From contig RSEF01000002.1 of assembly GCA_003993805.1 (NCBI GenBank), forward strand, positions 92,926,011-92,990,010: DNA of 64,000 bases, written 5' to 3'. The notes under the pieces are model-generated. The model was not told where the DNA came from and did not search any database. It worked only from the letters and a program-made list of their open reading frames with translations. Of this stretch, positions 1 through 13,600 are shown piece by piece. Source of the DNA: Himantopus leucocephalus (taxonomy: Eukaryota; Chordata; Aves; Charadriiformes; Recurvirostridae). How positions within the stretch are numbered: position 1 is the first letter of the stretch; each line of letters opens with the position of its first letter. The translations under genes and the position numbers were made by a program.

Positions 1-2009
1 CAGAGGCAACACAAGAGGAACATGAGAAAAAGAAATTAGGAAAGAAGGACAACTACATAGAAGATGGTAGATGGAAGAATGCATAAGGGATGAACACTAG
101 ACAAGATAGATCAGGAGTATCTGAGAAAGAAGGAATACATATAAAGGAAATTGTCTTCAGGAAGAGAAAGGGAAAATGAAGGCATTTCTAGCTTTACGTC
201 TCTAGTTGCTAGTCTTCTACATACTAGAAATGCTTTTTTGTTACTTACCTGGTGGAAGTACAGATTCAGAAACAAATACGTAAATTTACTTGCTAGAAGG
301 AAACAACAATTGCAGCCAATAATGATCTGAATGAAGTCCAAATAGCAGGCATAGATTAAAAAGAAAAAGCTATGAAAGCAATACCACATAATCCATAAAG
401 GAAAGTGAAATCTATTTACATCAGAGAAACCAAAATAAGAAAATACTTCAGATAAATTAAAACAAGGTCTTACTAAAACCAAATATTCAGCTAACTCTAA
501 ACTTTCAGAGAGATGGAATGCTAACAGTGGATTTTCATGAATTCAGTACAATGAAGACATACTGAACTTGAATACATTTAACCACCTCTTGGGAATAAAC
601 TATTCAAAAACATGGGCTTTACAAAATACCTCTTCGACTTCTCTAGTTTTGATATACAGCCAAGTATTCGAGAGGACATTCAAAACAACAGAAGAAATAG
701 GAGACTTCATGGATAAATTAATCAAAACCACAGTAAATAAAGAAAATGCAAAAGGGGGGTGCTTTTGTAAAAGCTTTAGAAGTACCTGCATGTAAATAAA
801 TGTAATCCCCAGAGGCACAAGTCCGTATTTGCAGGAAGTGGAATCACATAGTCAGGATGTAGCTTAAAGACAGCTCATCCATTCTATCCAAAAGTAACCC
901 AAGAACACATTTTCGATGAGTCTCTAATTGACAGAAGTGCTGACTCATCATTAACGTACTTGATGTGTAAATAAAGTTGAATTAGGGGAAGTGTGGATAA
1001 ATCGTTAGATAAATGTTCAAACTACCCAGAGGCAGAGATACCACCTGGAAGAAAAAATATTTAGTAAGCTACAGTTTTGCTCCTGCTTGAATGTTTGCTT
1101 AGACAAGGCATGGATGCCCTTTGAAATAAACAACAAAAGGTGTTAGATGCAGGATCAAAAGACCCTTTTTAGAATCTTAATTTATGAAACCAAGCAAGCT
1201 GCCTGCATAAAAGGAGTCGTCTAAGGGCAGAAGAAAACATTTGTAAACTAGTGAATACTGAACATAATTATGTAATAATGCACATACTGGAAAGTTGAAA
1301 TAAAAAGATTAAATAATACCTAATAAGAGATCTTTCTCAAACTTCAGGGCTGTGTCTTGTCAGATATCTCACAGACCATCTGCCTTCTTAACTCTATGTA
1401 ATTTGCTACAAGTAATGGCAAAATGTCTGCAACTATATTTTATGGTGTTTAGTAATTGCTTATAAAGGGGAGCAGCAGCATGATACTTTCTTCTAATTAA
1501 TTTTCATTAGAGCAGAATCCCTGAACATAAGTGCAACTTCCATTCACCAGCACAGTCTTTATGAGCCATAGATCAGGGAACCTCTGATTCAAAATATCAC
1601 TCATGAATTAAGAAGAGGAGCCGAATAGAACAAAGTATCACTTGTCAAATGATTTCTCAGGGACCTGGTTTCCCAGACACTTTTGATCAAATACTACATA
1701 CACCTCCATCATGTTATTGCTATCATATTTATTTCCACTAACTAATAATCCTGCTAATTGTCCTGAAAACACATAAGCAAGTGTTTGGTCTAGATGTTGG
1801 TTCAAGCATCTACATTATAACAGTTGGAGTTCATTTATTCCTTACGTTTATTGTAAGAACGTTCATTCCAGTTATGCATATACACATCCTGTATTCTAGG
1901 TTATCTTGTTGAATCCTTAGTCTATGATTCTCTATTTTGATCAACTGAACCGGCCTTTAATGTAAGCCAATTGAAATGGAATCCATGATTCTCATTTAGC
2001 AAAAAATTC
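1..2009. other. Non-coding, AT-rich; purine-rich at the start
   Basis: The first 200 bases or so are rich in A and G on the plus strand (AGAAAAAG, GGAAGA), which opens a spurious minus-strand frame of 123 codons at 111-482. The rest is ordinary AT-rich sequence dense with stops. I see no gene, element or tandem repeat. Confidence 0.65.
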
Positions 2010-2026
2010 GGGGGGGAGGGGGAGGG
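2010..2026 (+). other. Putative G-quadruplex motif
   Basis: GGGGGGGAGGGGGAGGG sits alone in AT-rich sequence. Its G-runs of 7, 5 and 3 allow four G-triplets with one-base loops, which meets the standard G-quadruplex pattern. Nothing nearby suggests a promoter. Confidence 0.6.
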
Positions 2027-5000
2027 AATAATCTATGTAAAGTATTGCTTAGACCTTAAGAAAGTTAAATAATGCCATTCACTCTTGATTTTTGTTGTGA
2101 ATTTTTTCCTTAAAGAGATTGGAAGGAGGGCAACTATGGTTATGATCAGAGCAAAAAAAAGTTTTAAAATCCTTAACTGGCTGAGAATTTCTAACTAGTA
2201 CCTTACCAGGCCTTACACAGCCTGTAGATGGCAGCTTTATGGAATACAAAACACCTTAGTTATTGAATACCGAGCAGGCAAAAATTGGTCAGAATGTGCT
2301 AGTATCTCTTGCATGCAAAACTATAAAAATAGCTTATTTGATTACTAATTCACTCAGAGAAATGCAATACAGGAAACACATGGAAAACTGCACTCTCCTG
2401 GCTTTATTTTTTAGGTGTTGAACACCAGAAGTCTTTTTTTGCTACGTCATTTTATGAGTTGAATGTCTCTTGGAACAATACATCAGCATCTCCCCTCAGA
2501 AAGTAACACAGTGTGATACAGGTGACTAACCACAGACATGCAGTGTCTTTCTAGAACCCAAGGGTATCCAAAATACAACAGATATGTGCAAGGAACTACA
2601 GGAGATCCACATTCTTCTGGTGAGACAGATGAAATCTGAGCAGTTACTGGAACAGCTAAAATGGCTCTAGGTGTTTAGTTCAGAAATCTGAATCATTCCT
2701 TCAGAATCTGACATCCTAGAAACTCAAGCAAAATAAACCAAATAATAGTTGCCTCTAAAATTATCTATTGATTAGGATCATACATGGCACCAATATTCCA
2801 CTAAGAAATTGATGTAATGATCCAGAAGTGATAAATTCAACAGATGCAAGTGAAGACCCTTCAGAGGAACTCCCCTACATAAATGATATATATTTTACCC
2901 AGACTTTTTGCTATTAAGATTCCCTACATCCCTTAGCAGATGGGCAGATACTATGAAATATAAACACAAACAACTGACAACTTGCCAAACAATCCTTAAA
3001 CTAATCTTTCAATTTTTCTTGTAATTGAAAAAAGGAAACTGGATGACCTTGAATGCAGCTACTAGTTCATGTAGACTTCAGCTCTAGACAATTGGGTACA
3101 TGACCCATTTCTAACTTTCATAATGCCTCTGATACAATTTAACATATTGAAATTATTTGACTGAATGGAAAGGACCTTGTTGACAATACAGAAACCAAAG
3201 ATGAAGTTGGTAGTGTTAAATATGAAATGAAGTGTTCAGATCACTGCTGAGGGCCATATAAGCAGGCAGATAGATCTACAATACTTGATTCTCAGTTTTT
3301 ATTATTCCCTTGGCTCAAAAAAGTTACCTACTTTCTTTTCTTCCTTTTGAGCACTGAAAGTTAGTAATCTCTGACTCTTAATGGGTTTTGACTTTTTGGT
3401 GTTGTTTTTCAAGATGCATAAGCACAGCAGGGAGCCACATAAAACACTTTACATTTTTGAAAAAATGCATCAAGGATCACTTAGGAGTTCACAAGAATTA
3501 GCAGAAGTGAGAGAGCTTAATTCAATCAAGAGAAGTGGGCTCCTAAATTAAGTGCAGGATTCAATTTCTCCTCTTTCTCTTCATCTTTGAAATTAATGTG
3601 AGTCTGTTCCTGTATGTCAACAGGTTTGAAATAATTGTCTGGAATCCAAATCTGGGGAGGGACTAACAAATGTGACATGGTCATTTTGAATTACACTACC
3701 TACCATGGAGAAGTCATTCTCCAAAAAAGTTTCAGGGCAGATCTAGCCAGCTGATTTTTCTGATGGACAGTTTTCTACCAAAAAGTACAGTTTCACTGAA
3801 GTAACAGCTCACAGGACAATAAGCTTTTAGATTACACTTTCAGTGGAAAAATTATTTTGTCTCAGGCATGACAAAATGTTTCATTTTGATACCTGCATGA
3901 TAGTGGTTTTATCATATTAGCTTTATTATTTTTATATTAATATCATTATTTTAATGCTGCAAACAATAAAATTACAGTAACGAGTTATTCTTTCTCTATT
4001 CTCAATAAAATACAATATTATATAAACTTATTAATTTTGTACTTTAATTTCACGTAAGATCAGGTTCAAATTTTTAATTCTTCACATATCTACCTTTCTA
4101 AATACCATAAGAATGAAGAGACAGAGTTTATATTAAAACTGTTGTATCAGTTTGACCCAGCAGAAAGACTAGGAGGTTACAGAGGCAGTGAGATGTGGTC
4201 TCAGAATTTCCAACAGGAATTGATCCCTGACTGGACCACAACTGATCTAATGATGCCTAAGTAAAGAGGTAAAAGAAGATTGAGGTGAACAGGTTTTGAA
4301 GACTACAGGAAGGAGAGAGTGGCCTTGTCTAGTTGTTTCCAACAGTGAAACAAGAGAAAATCCAAAACATCCAATGAAGATTTCCATCTCCCTTCCATAA
4401 GAATCTTGACTAAGCAATCTGTTGAATTTTATGGGAATACACATAAACGGTATATAGAGATGGAAAGGAGTATTCAAAGGTACAAATAATCCATAGCTAC
4501 TGTAGTGTAAAACCTGAATTCAAAAATTTTAAATCCTTTTTTTAAGCAAAACTTATTAAAAAAATTAAAATCCCTACAATTTGAGCTTAAAACTTGTTCC
4601 TAATAAGTCAGAAAGATTATTGTAAATAAATTAACATGAAGAAGAAAGTTGATTTCAAATTCTCTCTGAATATAATTTGCAAATGAATTTTTATGCTGTA
4701 CTTGCACAGCGAATTGAATGTGACTCTGATGTACATTAATAAATCCATTCTAGCACCATTCTAACCATTAGAGATAATGATAACAGCAAAAAAAAAGTGG
4801 CAATGTGATGTGTAGTACCTCACTGGAAACTAACTGAGGGCCTGATATGCCCATTTGGGCCCCAAACCCATACTGAAGATGTTTCATTTGCTGCTTCTAC
4901 TTTCTGCTAACTGCATGATAAGTAACGGGATACCCATCCACCTGCCATTCTTTCACTTTTCTGCCTATAAAGATAAACAAAACCCAACAGTTTTCCTTTG

Positions 5001-6620
5001 ATACTATTCAATTCAGAGAATGTATATTGGATATATTTTAGTAGAGGCTGGATAGCAAAACATCAGGATTGGGAAAAACATTTGGATATGAACTGTCCTT
5101 AGAAACGTGTCTTCACAGTGTGGAGAAGCCTTTGTATCCTCTGAGTATCTCAGAACACTAGGCAAGCTGAAGACCCCATTGTGCAATCCCAGATCAAAAT
5201 AGCCAACTCCTATTAAAAAGTGAATACCATCTTCAACAACTATAGCCTAAAATTTGTATACCTACATTACACACCAATGCAGTGGCCAAAGCAATGTCAG
5301 GATTGACCAAGTCCATTTATCTAGCTGAGAAACAGGCTAAAGAGCAGTAGCTGCACACAATAACATGGACAGAATTATCTCACCTACAGTCTAACACTTT
5401 GCTCCCTGATGCACAATCTGGAGCCCCAACCACAAGATTATTTTGCCTCCCATTTGCCCACTGTGAAGGAGCACAAAGTGACACTTCACTCATTATTCTT
5501 TACTTCACATAAAGTAACTTTTTGTTTTTAATGACTGCTAGGAGCTAACTGGATACATTCTTTTCCTCCCTGACACACATACACAAGCCCTATTTTTCTT
5601 GCTTCCTTTTCTTAAATAAGAACTCTGAAAATTCCAAAGAATCCAACTATGTGCAAAAGCACAATTGGAACATGGGGTAGCAGGTATGAAATTGCTGAAC
5701 TGAGTTCCTTACAAACACTGGCAACATGCCAGGCTTCTCTACCAGGCTCCATGGCCTTTTCTGATAACTACAACAATCTAATAAATTATACACTGGAACA
5801 GTGGCATATTTGGCTCCAAGGAGAGATGGATAAAACTTTATAAGCAATAGCAAATTAATCAAAAAGTTCAGCTTCAGAAGGACTGAGCTTATTTGTGAAT
5901 TCAGCTTTAAAATGTGGAGACTAATGTTTTGAAGATAGACTCATTTCCTTCTGACAGTTTAGAAAAACAAAATATTATTAGTTTGTTTCAAACAACACTA
6001 CAGAATAAGACTTTTTTTTTTAAGTGCTAACATTAAAGATCCAAACTTCCCTAAATATCATTTGAAACAGCAAAAGATCTTAATTTGAGGGAAAAACACC
6101 CCACCTTTCCTATCCCAATTTTAAATAATTCCCTTTAAGTTTCTCCTGAGTCTAAAATGTCTGTAATTGGTATCTCACTACCAAACTGAGAAATGCATTG
6201 CTCACAGAACTCTTTTTCAGGTTTCTGTGAGCTATTTTGCTCAACCGGGCCCTGTTCCACTATTAAAAAATTAACACAAACTCCACCCAACTGAAGGGAA
6301 ACTAATACTGAAAATAAAATATTCAAGCACTATTAAACAAAACCTGGACCATTAGCTAATAAAACTAAATTTTGGAAAGGATTAAGTAAGTGCACCAAGA
6401 TCATCACTTTTTACCTTCTTTTATCCTCCCATCTCTCTTTGTAAAGTATGCTAAGCTTATACAGTAATGAAAAGCATACCTGGTTAAACAGTTAGTAGCT
6501 AGTATACTCCATTTTCAAACTCTTTCAAGCTGAGTTGTTTTCTCTAAATTCCAGTTGCAACATGCATTAACTGACTTTTACCAAACACTGCTTATTTTAG
6601 AACGAACCTTCAGTTATCTT
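2027..6620. other. Non-coding, nothing recognised
   Basis: AT-rich sequence with no open frame above 76 codons. Bases 3890-4080 are especially AT-rich (TTATTATTTTTATATTAATATC type). No repeat family recognised. Confidence 0.65.
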
Positions 6621-6672
6621 CTCATAGAGTCCATGACTTCTAAGGTTAGAAAGGAACATGATGTGTGTCCAG
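6621..6672 (-). mobile_element. Possible ancient CR1 tail remnant
   Basis: The plus strand reads CATAGAGTCCATGACTTCT followed by GGTTAGAAAGGAAC. This resembles the reverse complement of the 3' end of very old CR1 copies common in turtles, crocodilians and birds (CATAGA, then a GGTTAGAAGGGACC-like run). Only about 50 bases can be aligned by eye, so this could be chance similarity. The element would lie on the minus strand and end at the left. Confidence 0.4.
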
Positions 6673-6674
6673 TG

Positions 6675-6974
6675 TTATCCTTTCACATGGAACACTCCAG
6701 AGAGCTCCAAACAGCTGGTGAAAGATCCAGATATCAATTTGCAGCTGTCATTCTGAGGGAGCAGAGAAGTGCTTTTGACATACTTCCCGTTGGCAGCATT
6801 TTTAAATAAATGTCTACTGTCCAAAGCAGTGTCGTGTAGGAAGATCTCAATCTGGTCTCGGGAGCTGGCCAGTTGCATGGGACGCAAAGGATGGATATGT
6901 TCTGCCTCTACGAACCTGAAAATGCTACTGTTGTCCTCGGTGTTGCACACACATACCCAGCTGTTGGGATGCAC
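6675..6974 (-). other. Coding-like open stretch, unidentified (possible exon)
   Basis: On the minus strand this 99-codon frame is open in otherwise stop-dense DNA, and the part at about 6700-6930 has codon use unlike its surroundings. Many third positions are C or G (TTC, ATC, CAC, GAC, CTG, GCC, AGC, CAG), and CpG bases occur that the AT-rich neighbourhood lacks. Predicted residues are mixed and plausible for a globular domain, for example RFVEAEHIHPLRPMQLASS and SRDQIEIFLHDTALDSRHLF. I do not recognise the protein. A weak acceptor (CCCAACAG before 6960) and a possible donor (GTATGTC starting at 6783) would bound an exon of about 177 bases, but there is no good polypyrimidine tract. It may instead be a conserved non-coding element. 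Confidence 0.2.
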
Positions 6975-6979
6975 AGCTG

Positions 6980-9900
6980 TTCATATGGTATTCAAAACAC
7001 ACATAGGTAAAAAGTAAACATTTCTCTCAAATGGCTTCTAAGAATTATGTACTGAATCCTGCAAATTTGCTTCCAGCAAATGGGGCCTTAAATCTGCCTT
7101 GCAGACTTGCCTGCAGACAGGCTGCTGTGCCCTCTTAGGGAGCAGAGCAAGACCTTCTGTGCAGAAATGAAAGCAGAGAGTTGACTTGAAAGGAAAAAAA
7201 AGCAGCTGGCAAGAAAGTAAGAAAAAAAACCTGTCTTATTAACTAGATAATTATATTACTTATTTTTAAGAATGCTTCTTGTGCTGTTTAAGTACATAAT
7301 CTTCCAGCTACTTGAAAAACAATTTGAAGAAAACTAAGCACAATGAAAGGACAAAAAAATTCCATTCCTGTAGAGATTCTGATCCTTTTTGAGAGTGAAG
7401 CTCTTATAGGGAATTCAGAGGAAACTAAATCTTATGTTTGCTGTAAATACTGATAGCTGCATTGAACTCAGCGGTACTAAAACCAAGCTTTGGGCTCTCA
7501 GTGGATTGTACCTGGTTCAAAAAGTTGCCACAGCAGTACTTCATGTTTGTTTGGCTAATAAAATATAAAATGTACCATCGGTTCTCAGTGCTTCTGAACT
7601 GATAAATTCAACTGACACTAAAAGTCTGCTCACACAAAACCAGAAAATTCGTTGTATTCCTAAACTGTAAAGCTGTTTATTGGAACTTGGATATTGATCT
7701 AAAAAATTGAATACTGCTGCCTGTCAAGTTTGTCACTTAATGTGAAGCTTTTTTCTTTGTTTTGGAAAGACTGCAGAATTGCCAGTCATGGGGATTTCTA
7801 AATACACCAATGTCTTAGATAACTTGTTTTTACATTTAAAAAGACAATAATTACATTATAAATAGTAGAATTGTAACATAAGAGTTGTGTGCATTCATGT
7901 GTGTAAACCTCCATACATATGAAATCAGGAAAACTAAAACTAGAATCAGCCCTCCCCTCCAGCAAACTAAAAAAAACAGATTTGTGGCTTTTCTTTTCCT
8001 CCTTTCTTCTGGAGACAATCAATCAACTACTACTATAAAGCCTACAAGAGCTGGCAGTTTCTGGTGAAAGAATTCTTCAACGCAGACGTTAAGGAGTTTT
8101 CCAAACTGAAAGCAAATGGGTCTAAACTAGAGGAAACCCAACACCAAGCTTAAGAGACCTTCCAACCTCCCATTGCAGGCACACAGGTGCCTACAATGAC
8201 ATAGACCATGCCCACTTGCCACTCTGGCAGGTTAGTTTACCCCTCTGAATATAATGAGTTACAGGAAGATTCAAAAGATATGGCATTGTAGATGACCAAT
8301 AATAGGAAAAATCATTAAAAAAAATTAGTTTACCATGTTAGCCATTTGTAGAGAGAGAAAAGCAGGAGACCTTATAATTACTCACTATGTAGAAGCAGTT
8401 AACCTATCCAGTCTTTCAAAGGATACAGGAAAGTCAAATAACATCAACAAGAGGCTTGTAAGAATCAAGTTCATGAAATGAAACATTCACTCTGCATTTC
8501 CTGACAAGGTTAACGGTGCAAAACTAAACCTACCATCTGCGCACAAAGAAAGTGAGCTAGCGATACCAAAATAACTGCTATGTGTAACCCTCTTTTCAGG
8601 TATTAAAGCTATACTTTGCAAGAAGACATGATCTGTTTTTTCATCAGTGAGATGGCTTATGGAAGCAGTCTGTCATTTCAAGAGCACACCCTTCTTCTGT
8701 ATTTGTGGGACTGCAGACTTATGAAATGTGCAGTATAAAATGCTGTAAATGGAATAAGCCAAAATACGACTTCAGCTTTAGCCCAAAGCATAAAAATAAA
8801 AGTTATAGATAACAAATTCTTAGTATGACTGCAAATGTATATAACACTTGGTTTTACGGTAAGAGTTCCTCTTGCTCATACCAATAATTAAGTTAATAGT
8901 GAATGTTTCCAAGTTTCTGAGTGAAGTAAGATAAGATTCTAATTTGCTTTAAAACATGACCACTCTAAATTATCATCATGCAGAACTGACTTATATCTCA
9001 TAATAATTTTGTTATTATCATGGCAAGTGATCATGTTAAATACTATCTCATGAAATGTGAAAAGGTCAGATGCTCATCTGATATAGATCAGAATAAGTGT
9101 TCACTTGAAATCTACAACACTGATTACAGCAGTAAGTACATAGAAGATAATTCTATTGTAACCAGATGATTTATTTTTTGTTTTTTCAACAAAAAATCTT
9201 GCTTTATACATCTTTGGAGATCTCACTCAATTGATCCAAAGTTACAAAAACAATTCATTCCTGAGATTCCTGCTGTTTAAAAAGTAGTCCAAACTAACAG
9301 AGTTTAAAGTCTATGCACAGAGTATTTTTTTTAAATTCTGAAGATCTGGTGCTTTAAGAGACAAATAAATAGAAGAGAACAAATTTCGGAGAGGATAAAA
9401 CAAAATGAAAAAAAAAATTGGTTCCAGAAATAGCAAAATAAAACAGGAAAATAACTCGGTAACTTTGCTGTAAGATAATGTGAAATAAGAACTATCTATT
9501 TGCCCACTCATACACATTTTACAATTATGGTAGCTATTTATAAAAACATAAAAGCTTGAAAATTACTTTTTTTCCTGAGCCTTTGGTTCAGGTCCCTTAT
9601 TTGATCAACACTGATTGAAGCATATGTATCTGATACAGTACAGCATTCATACTGTAAAATCTACTGTAAACCTCAGGAGAGAGCCTTAGCACTTTAAAAC
9701 CTACTATGAAGCATGCACAATTTCCCCTAATCTCCTTTTTCTAGGTGACATGACTTGAAGGGAAATAAAAATGGCTCGAAAAATGGCAGGGGACTGCCTA
9801 AATCACGCAAAGCCCCAAAGCCAGTAAAAATTAGGGCCTTAGCTAGTTGTCTTGTGAGCCATAAACAAAAACATGCTGTTGAAGTGAACTCCAAAGCCAC

Positions 9901-10245
9901 CTCCACTTAAAGAAAACTCCAAAGGTAGATGCGTTTTGGTAAGAAATTCCACTTGCTATAGGTAAGTAGCCAGAAAACAAGGGGCAATGTCGCATGAAAG
10001 GGCTCCACTTCTTTTTTTTTGCCGCACAGTATCTAGTTATTTTATTTTGCATATAGCAGGGATCCAGCTGCTGTATTGAGAGTGCCCAATTTCCAGAACT
10101 GCTGTCATTCCCTCATGACCCCTCTCACAGAAGAGGTCAGCTACAACTTATCAGCCTGGCCCCAAAAATTCATCTGCAATGTGCTTAGGTCTCACTAGTA
10201 AGACCTGGGACTAGTAGTTGGAAACCACAATACAGTGGATAGAGA
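6980..10245. other. Non-coding, nothing recognised
   Basis: Stop-dense AT-rich sequence. A small hairpin, AGGCACACAGGTGCCT, lies near 8177-8192. No gene or mobile element recognised. Confidence 0.6.
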
Positions 10246-10302
10246 GAACTGGAAGAGGTCTCTGGAGAGCCATGTCCCACTTTCAGCTCAGATGCTAACA
10301 CA
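10246..10302 (-). mobile_element. Possible ancient CR1 tail remnant
   Basis: The plus strand reads AACTGGAAGAGGTCTCTGGA, then CCATGTCCCACTTTCAGCTC. The order resembles the reverse-complemented CR1 3' end, which has GGTTGGAAGAGACCTCTGGA followed by CATCTAGTCC and a CAGCTCAGAGCAGG-like piece. The terminal octamer is missing and the similarity is short, so this is tentative. Confidence 0.3.
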
Positions 10303-10609
10303 ATATAAATAAATAACGCTGCAGTAAGAGTGCAATTTAGGAGTTACATAAACGACCAAACCAAGAATTGGAAACACTAGTCATTCATTATTCTGCACCA
10401 TGTTTTTCCATATCTACATGAGCTGCAATGCTCTACTACAGCTAAACTACAATACCCTTCAGGTAGTACTACATATGATAAGAAGAAACTCAAAAAGTAA
10501 AGGAACTCTCATTATTTGCGACATATGGTGGGATTAAAAAAAAATTAAAAAGTACTTTGTGAATGTACTAGTTTCTTCCCTTCCCTCCCTTCCTGCATAA
10601 ACACTTAAC

Positions 10610-10650
10610 TTTTTTTTTTTTTTTTTTTTNNNTTTTGGGGGGGAGGAGGG
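10610..10650. repeat. Poly-T / NNN / poly-G composite tract
   Basis: A run of 20 T at 10610-10629, three N at 10630-10632, four T, then seven G followed by AGGAGGG. The N bases sit inside the homopolymer, so its length is unresolved. Confidence 0.9.
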
Positions 10651-13600
10651 TGTCAAATATTCATTCCCCTCTGGGGTGTTTGGAAAACCATGCACATGTT
10701 AAGAATATCCAGTTAGATAGCTTAATAACTGTGCTTTTCTCACAACACAGTCTCCCTCACTACAGTCCAGAATTGCACATGTATAGAAAGTTAGCTCAGT
10801 TGGATAGGAAGTTTTGCTGCTACAGTAAGTGTATTGACAATATTTATCAAGTGATAATTGGCTTATTTTTTAGATTGGTGTCATTTTCAACTCATATATT
10901 CTCTCACATTGGTTTTATTAACTCTAATCATGTGGGTAAAACCAGTGGGATTCAACTCTGCATGCTGTGCTCCCATCTGTAGATGTTTAATCTTTTTGCT
11001 GAAAAGTGGGTATCAAAAGCATGCCCTCAATATCAGATGAAATGCAGATGTGTATATTATTCCTATGGCAGAAAAGAAATAGTTTTGGTAAAAGTATTAC
11101 TTAAATGCATGTTCCAGGAATGCTGTGCTGTTTTCCTGTACACAAGCCACATTTGCTTTTATTCAAATCAATAAATTAATACTATACATAACTGAAAAAA
11201 TACAGAAGATGTTTTGATGTTCATACTTTGAAAACTTTCAAATGGAAATGCTACATGGGAACTCAAACACGCAGCTTAACATAATTGCTTCTAAATGTAG
11301 TTTAGATCTGTTATTCATTTTAATGTTCTTTTTTTCAAAAGATGGTAGTACAATTAAACATAAGACTCAGTGTTCTGCAGAATAAAAAATGCATGCAACT
11401 CCTTGTTCATAACAGCAAAGAGACTTCATTAATTGTTTATGGCAATATAGTATCTGCCACTGCCTCCATCTGTGCATAACGGTGTGTCCCAGATCATTAC
11501 GATCCTGGAAATGAGATGACGAGGGCTCTGCCCTGTGAGACATGAGAGTTTTCTATTCTGATGAATATCAATTTCCACTCAGGGTGCCTAATAACAGCTT
11601 GCGGCACCCAACAACTCACAGAATCGGACCTCGGATCAAATTTTGTACATTTTTAAATGAATTCTGTTCTTGATATCAACATGAATGTCGTCCCAGAAAA
11701 CAGCAAATTTTCAGAAATTCTCAGAAGGCAATGATGTTTTCAACTTTGTAAAAGTGATTGTGTGCTGTAATTTCCTACCTACATATGCTATGGATTCATA
11801 ACTACGTAAATAGGCTTCACACTTTAGTGCAAGTTGTAAAAGGATGTGCAGCTTTCAGGAGGTCCCTAGGTCGCATTTGTTGTGTCAACAGGAGCATGAT
11901 TTTACACAGTTACAAAGAGCTGGGCTGTTTGGGTGTAAACAGCATATGTTAAATGACATCATCTGTAGCAGACAACTAAGACCGTGATTCCTGTTGATGT
12001 GTCTCAAGGTCGTGTATGTGCAAGTAAGAAAAGCCTTTCATGTTTTGCATGTTATATGCAGAGTCCAAAAGAGCTGCTGATTAACATTCAGATTATTGAC
12101 ATGATATAGTCAGTGATTGTGTGTCCTCATAAAAGCTCCTTAAAGGCTGATTTAGTTTCATTTTGAAAATATCATTCCTTTTACTACATCAGAATGATCA
12201 CTAATGAAAGCAGCAACCACCCCATTGTAGTCCCCGATGATCAGTAAACACCTTTTTTTTTTAGATCGGAACAATGGAATAAGCCTAAACCCAGAGGATC
12301 AAGGTATATGGAAAAGGGACTAGTAATTGGCAAAGGAAATAGTCTGTGAGTAGTCTGGGAAAACCTATCTCCCTCAGAACCATAGAAACATCTTTAAACA
12401 AATGTAAAGGAAATAGCTCCAGCCAGGAAAGGTCCTAGCATCACCTAATGTACCCCACTCTCAACATTGTACAAAAGCCAAAACAGAGGAGAGCCCAAAG
12501 TAATTTGATAGGTACTGCAGAAGCAAGCTGCCTTCCTTTTATGTAGATTTCTGGATAGAACCCCACCAGGTTTCATGTTAACAAAGCCCCTTCTCAACCT
12601 GTGAAGCTTGGGCTTTCTCACCTCATGAAGAATTTAAAGGTTTCCATCCATTCTGATGGGTTTTGTTTATTCATTTTCCCATATGAGTAATGGTTTGTAC
12701 ACAAGCTCTCTGCTGCTGGTTTTACCAAAAACGTGTCCCTCATTCTTCCCACAAGGTTCTACAAGCTCTAGTGCTGACCCACCACAAGACATCATTCTTC
12801 ATTGTTTTGTGGGTGGCTTTGTGAGAATGAATGATTCCCGAGTCATATAATGACAATGATTCATACCTCCACTTTGATTTTAAATCATAGCATCCAACAT
12901 CATTTGGTGCATGAGATATCTCTATGAGTGGAAATTAATCTGATTTATTTATTCATGAAATGAAATCACTTTGGCTATAATGTACAGGCTTTAAAGCATC
13001 AGTTCTCTCTCATCCCATTATTACACAGTTTCCTAATTACCTCTCTAATCACACTACCTAATATTGTAAAGTGCCTTGGAGTGTGTAGAGAAGTTGTTGC
13101 ACATTAAGAACCAAATTAGCAGATTTGGAGAGGAAAGAAGTCTCTTTTGTGTATTCTTTCTATAGCCCTGTGGAAAGAAGAGTTTGCTTTTCATCCCTGT
13201 GTTGACTCTATAACTCTGAAAGTCTAGGTGGCATGATCAGTCCATGAGCTTCAGAGAAGAATATTTTTCAGAATATCACTTAGAAATTAAAGGTCATTAA
13301 ACTTTATCTTCCTACCCATGCCTTCTTCACATTTGAATTTGGTGCAACTACTGTGAAGCATAGCAAAAGAGGACCTAGAGAAACACATGACAAAGCCACA
13401 GGTTGCAACAGCGGACTGGCCCTGAGGCATGAATCTCAGTGACTTCCCTGTTTTAGAAATCTCATCTTCTAACACTGAATTGCATTCACACTATAATTTA
13501 AANTTAAAAAAAAAAAAAAAAAAGATTCTGAACATCTATTGCTTCACCTGCCCTGGTTCACTTTAAGGTGTGTCTTGGTTGAGATTTTTCCTGAAACTAT

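Noticed and set aside
111..482. 123-codon minus-strand frame
   Set aside because: Antisense of a purine-rich stretch, giving an F/Y/S/L-rich chain typical of composition artefacts.
13499..13523. Poly-A as the tail of a processed pseudogene
   Set aside because: No gene-like body or flanking target-site duplication upstream.
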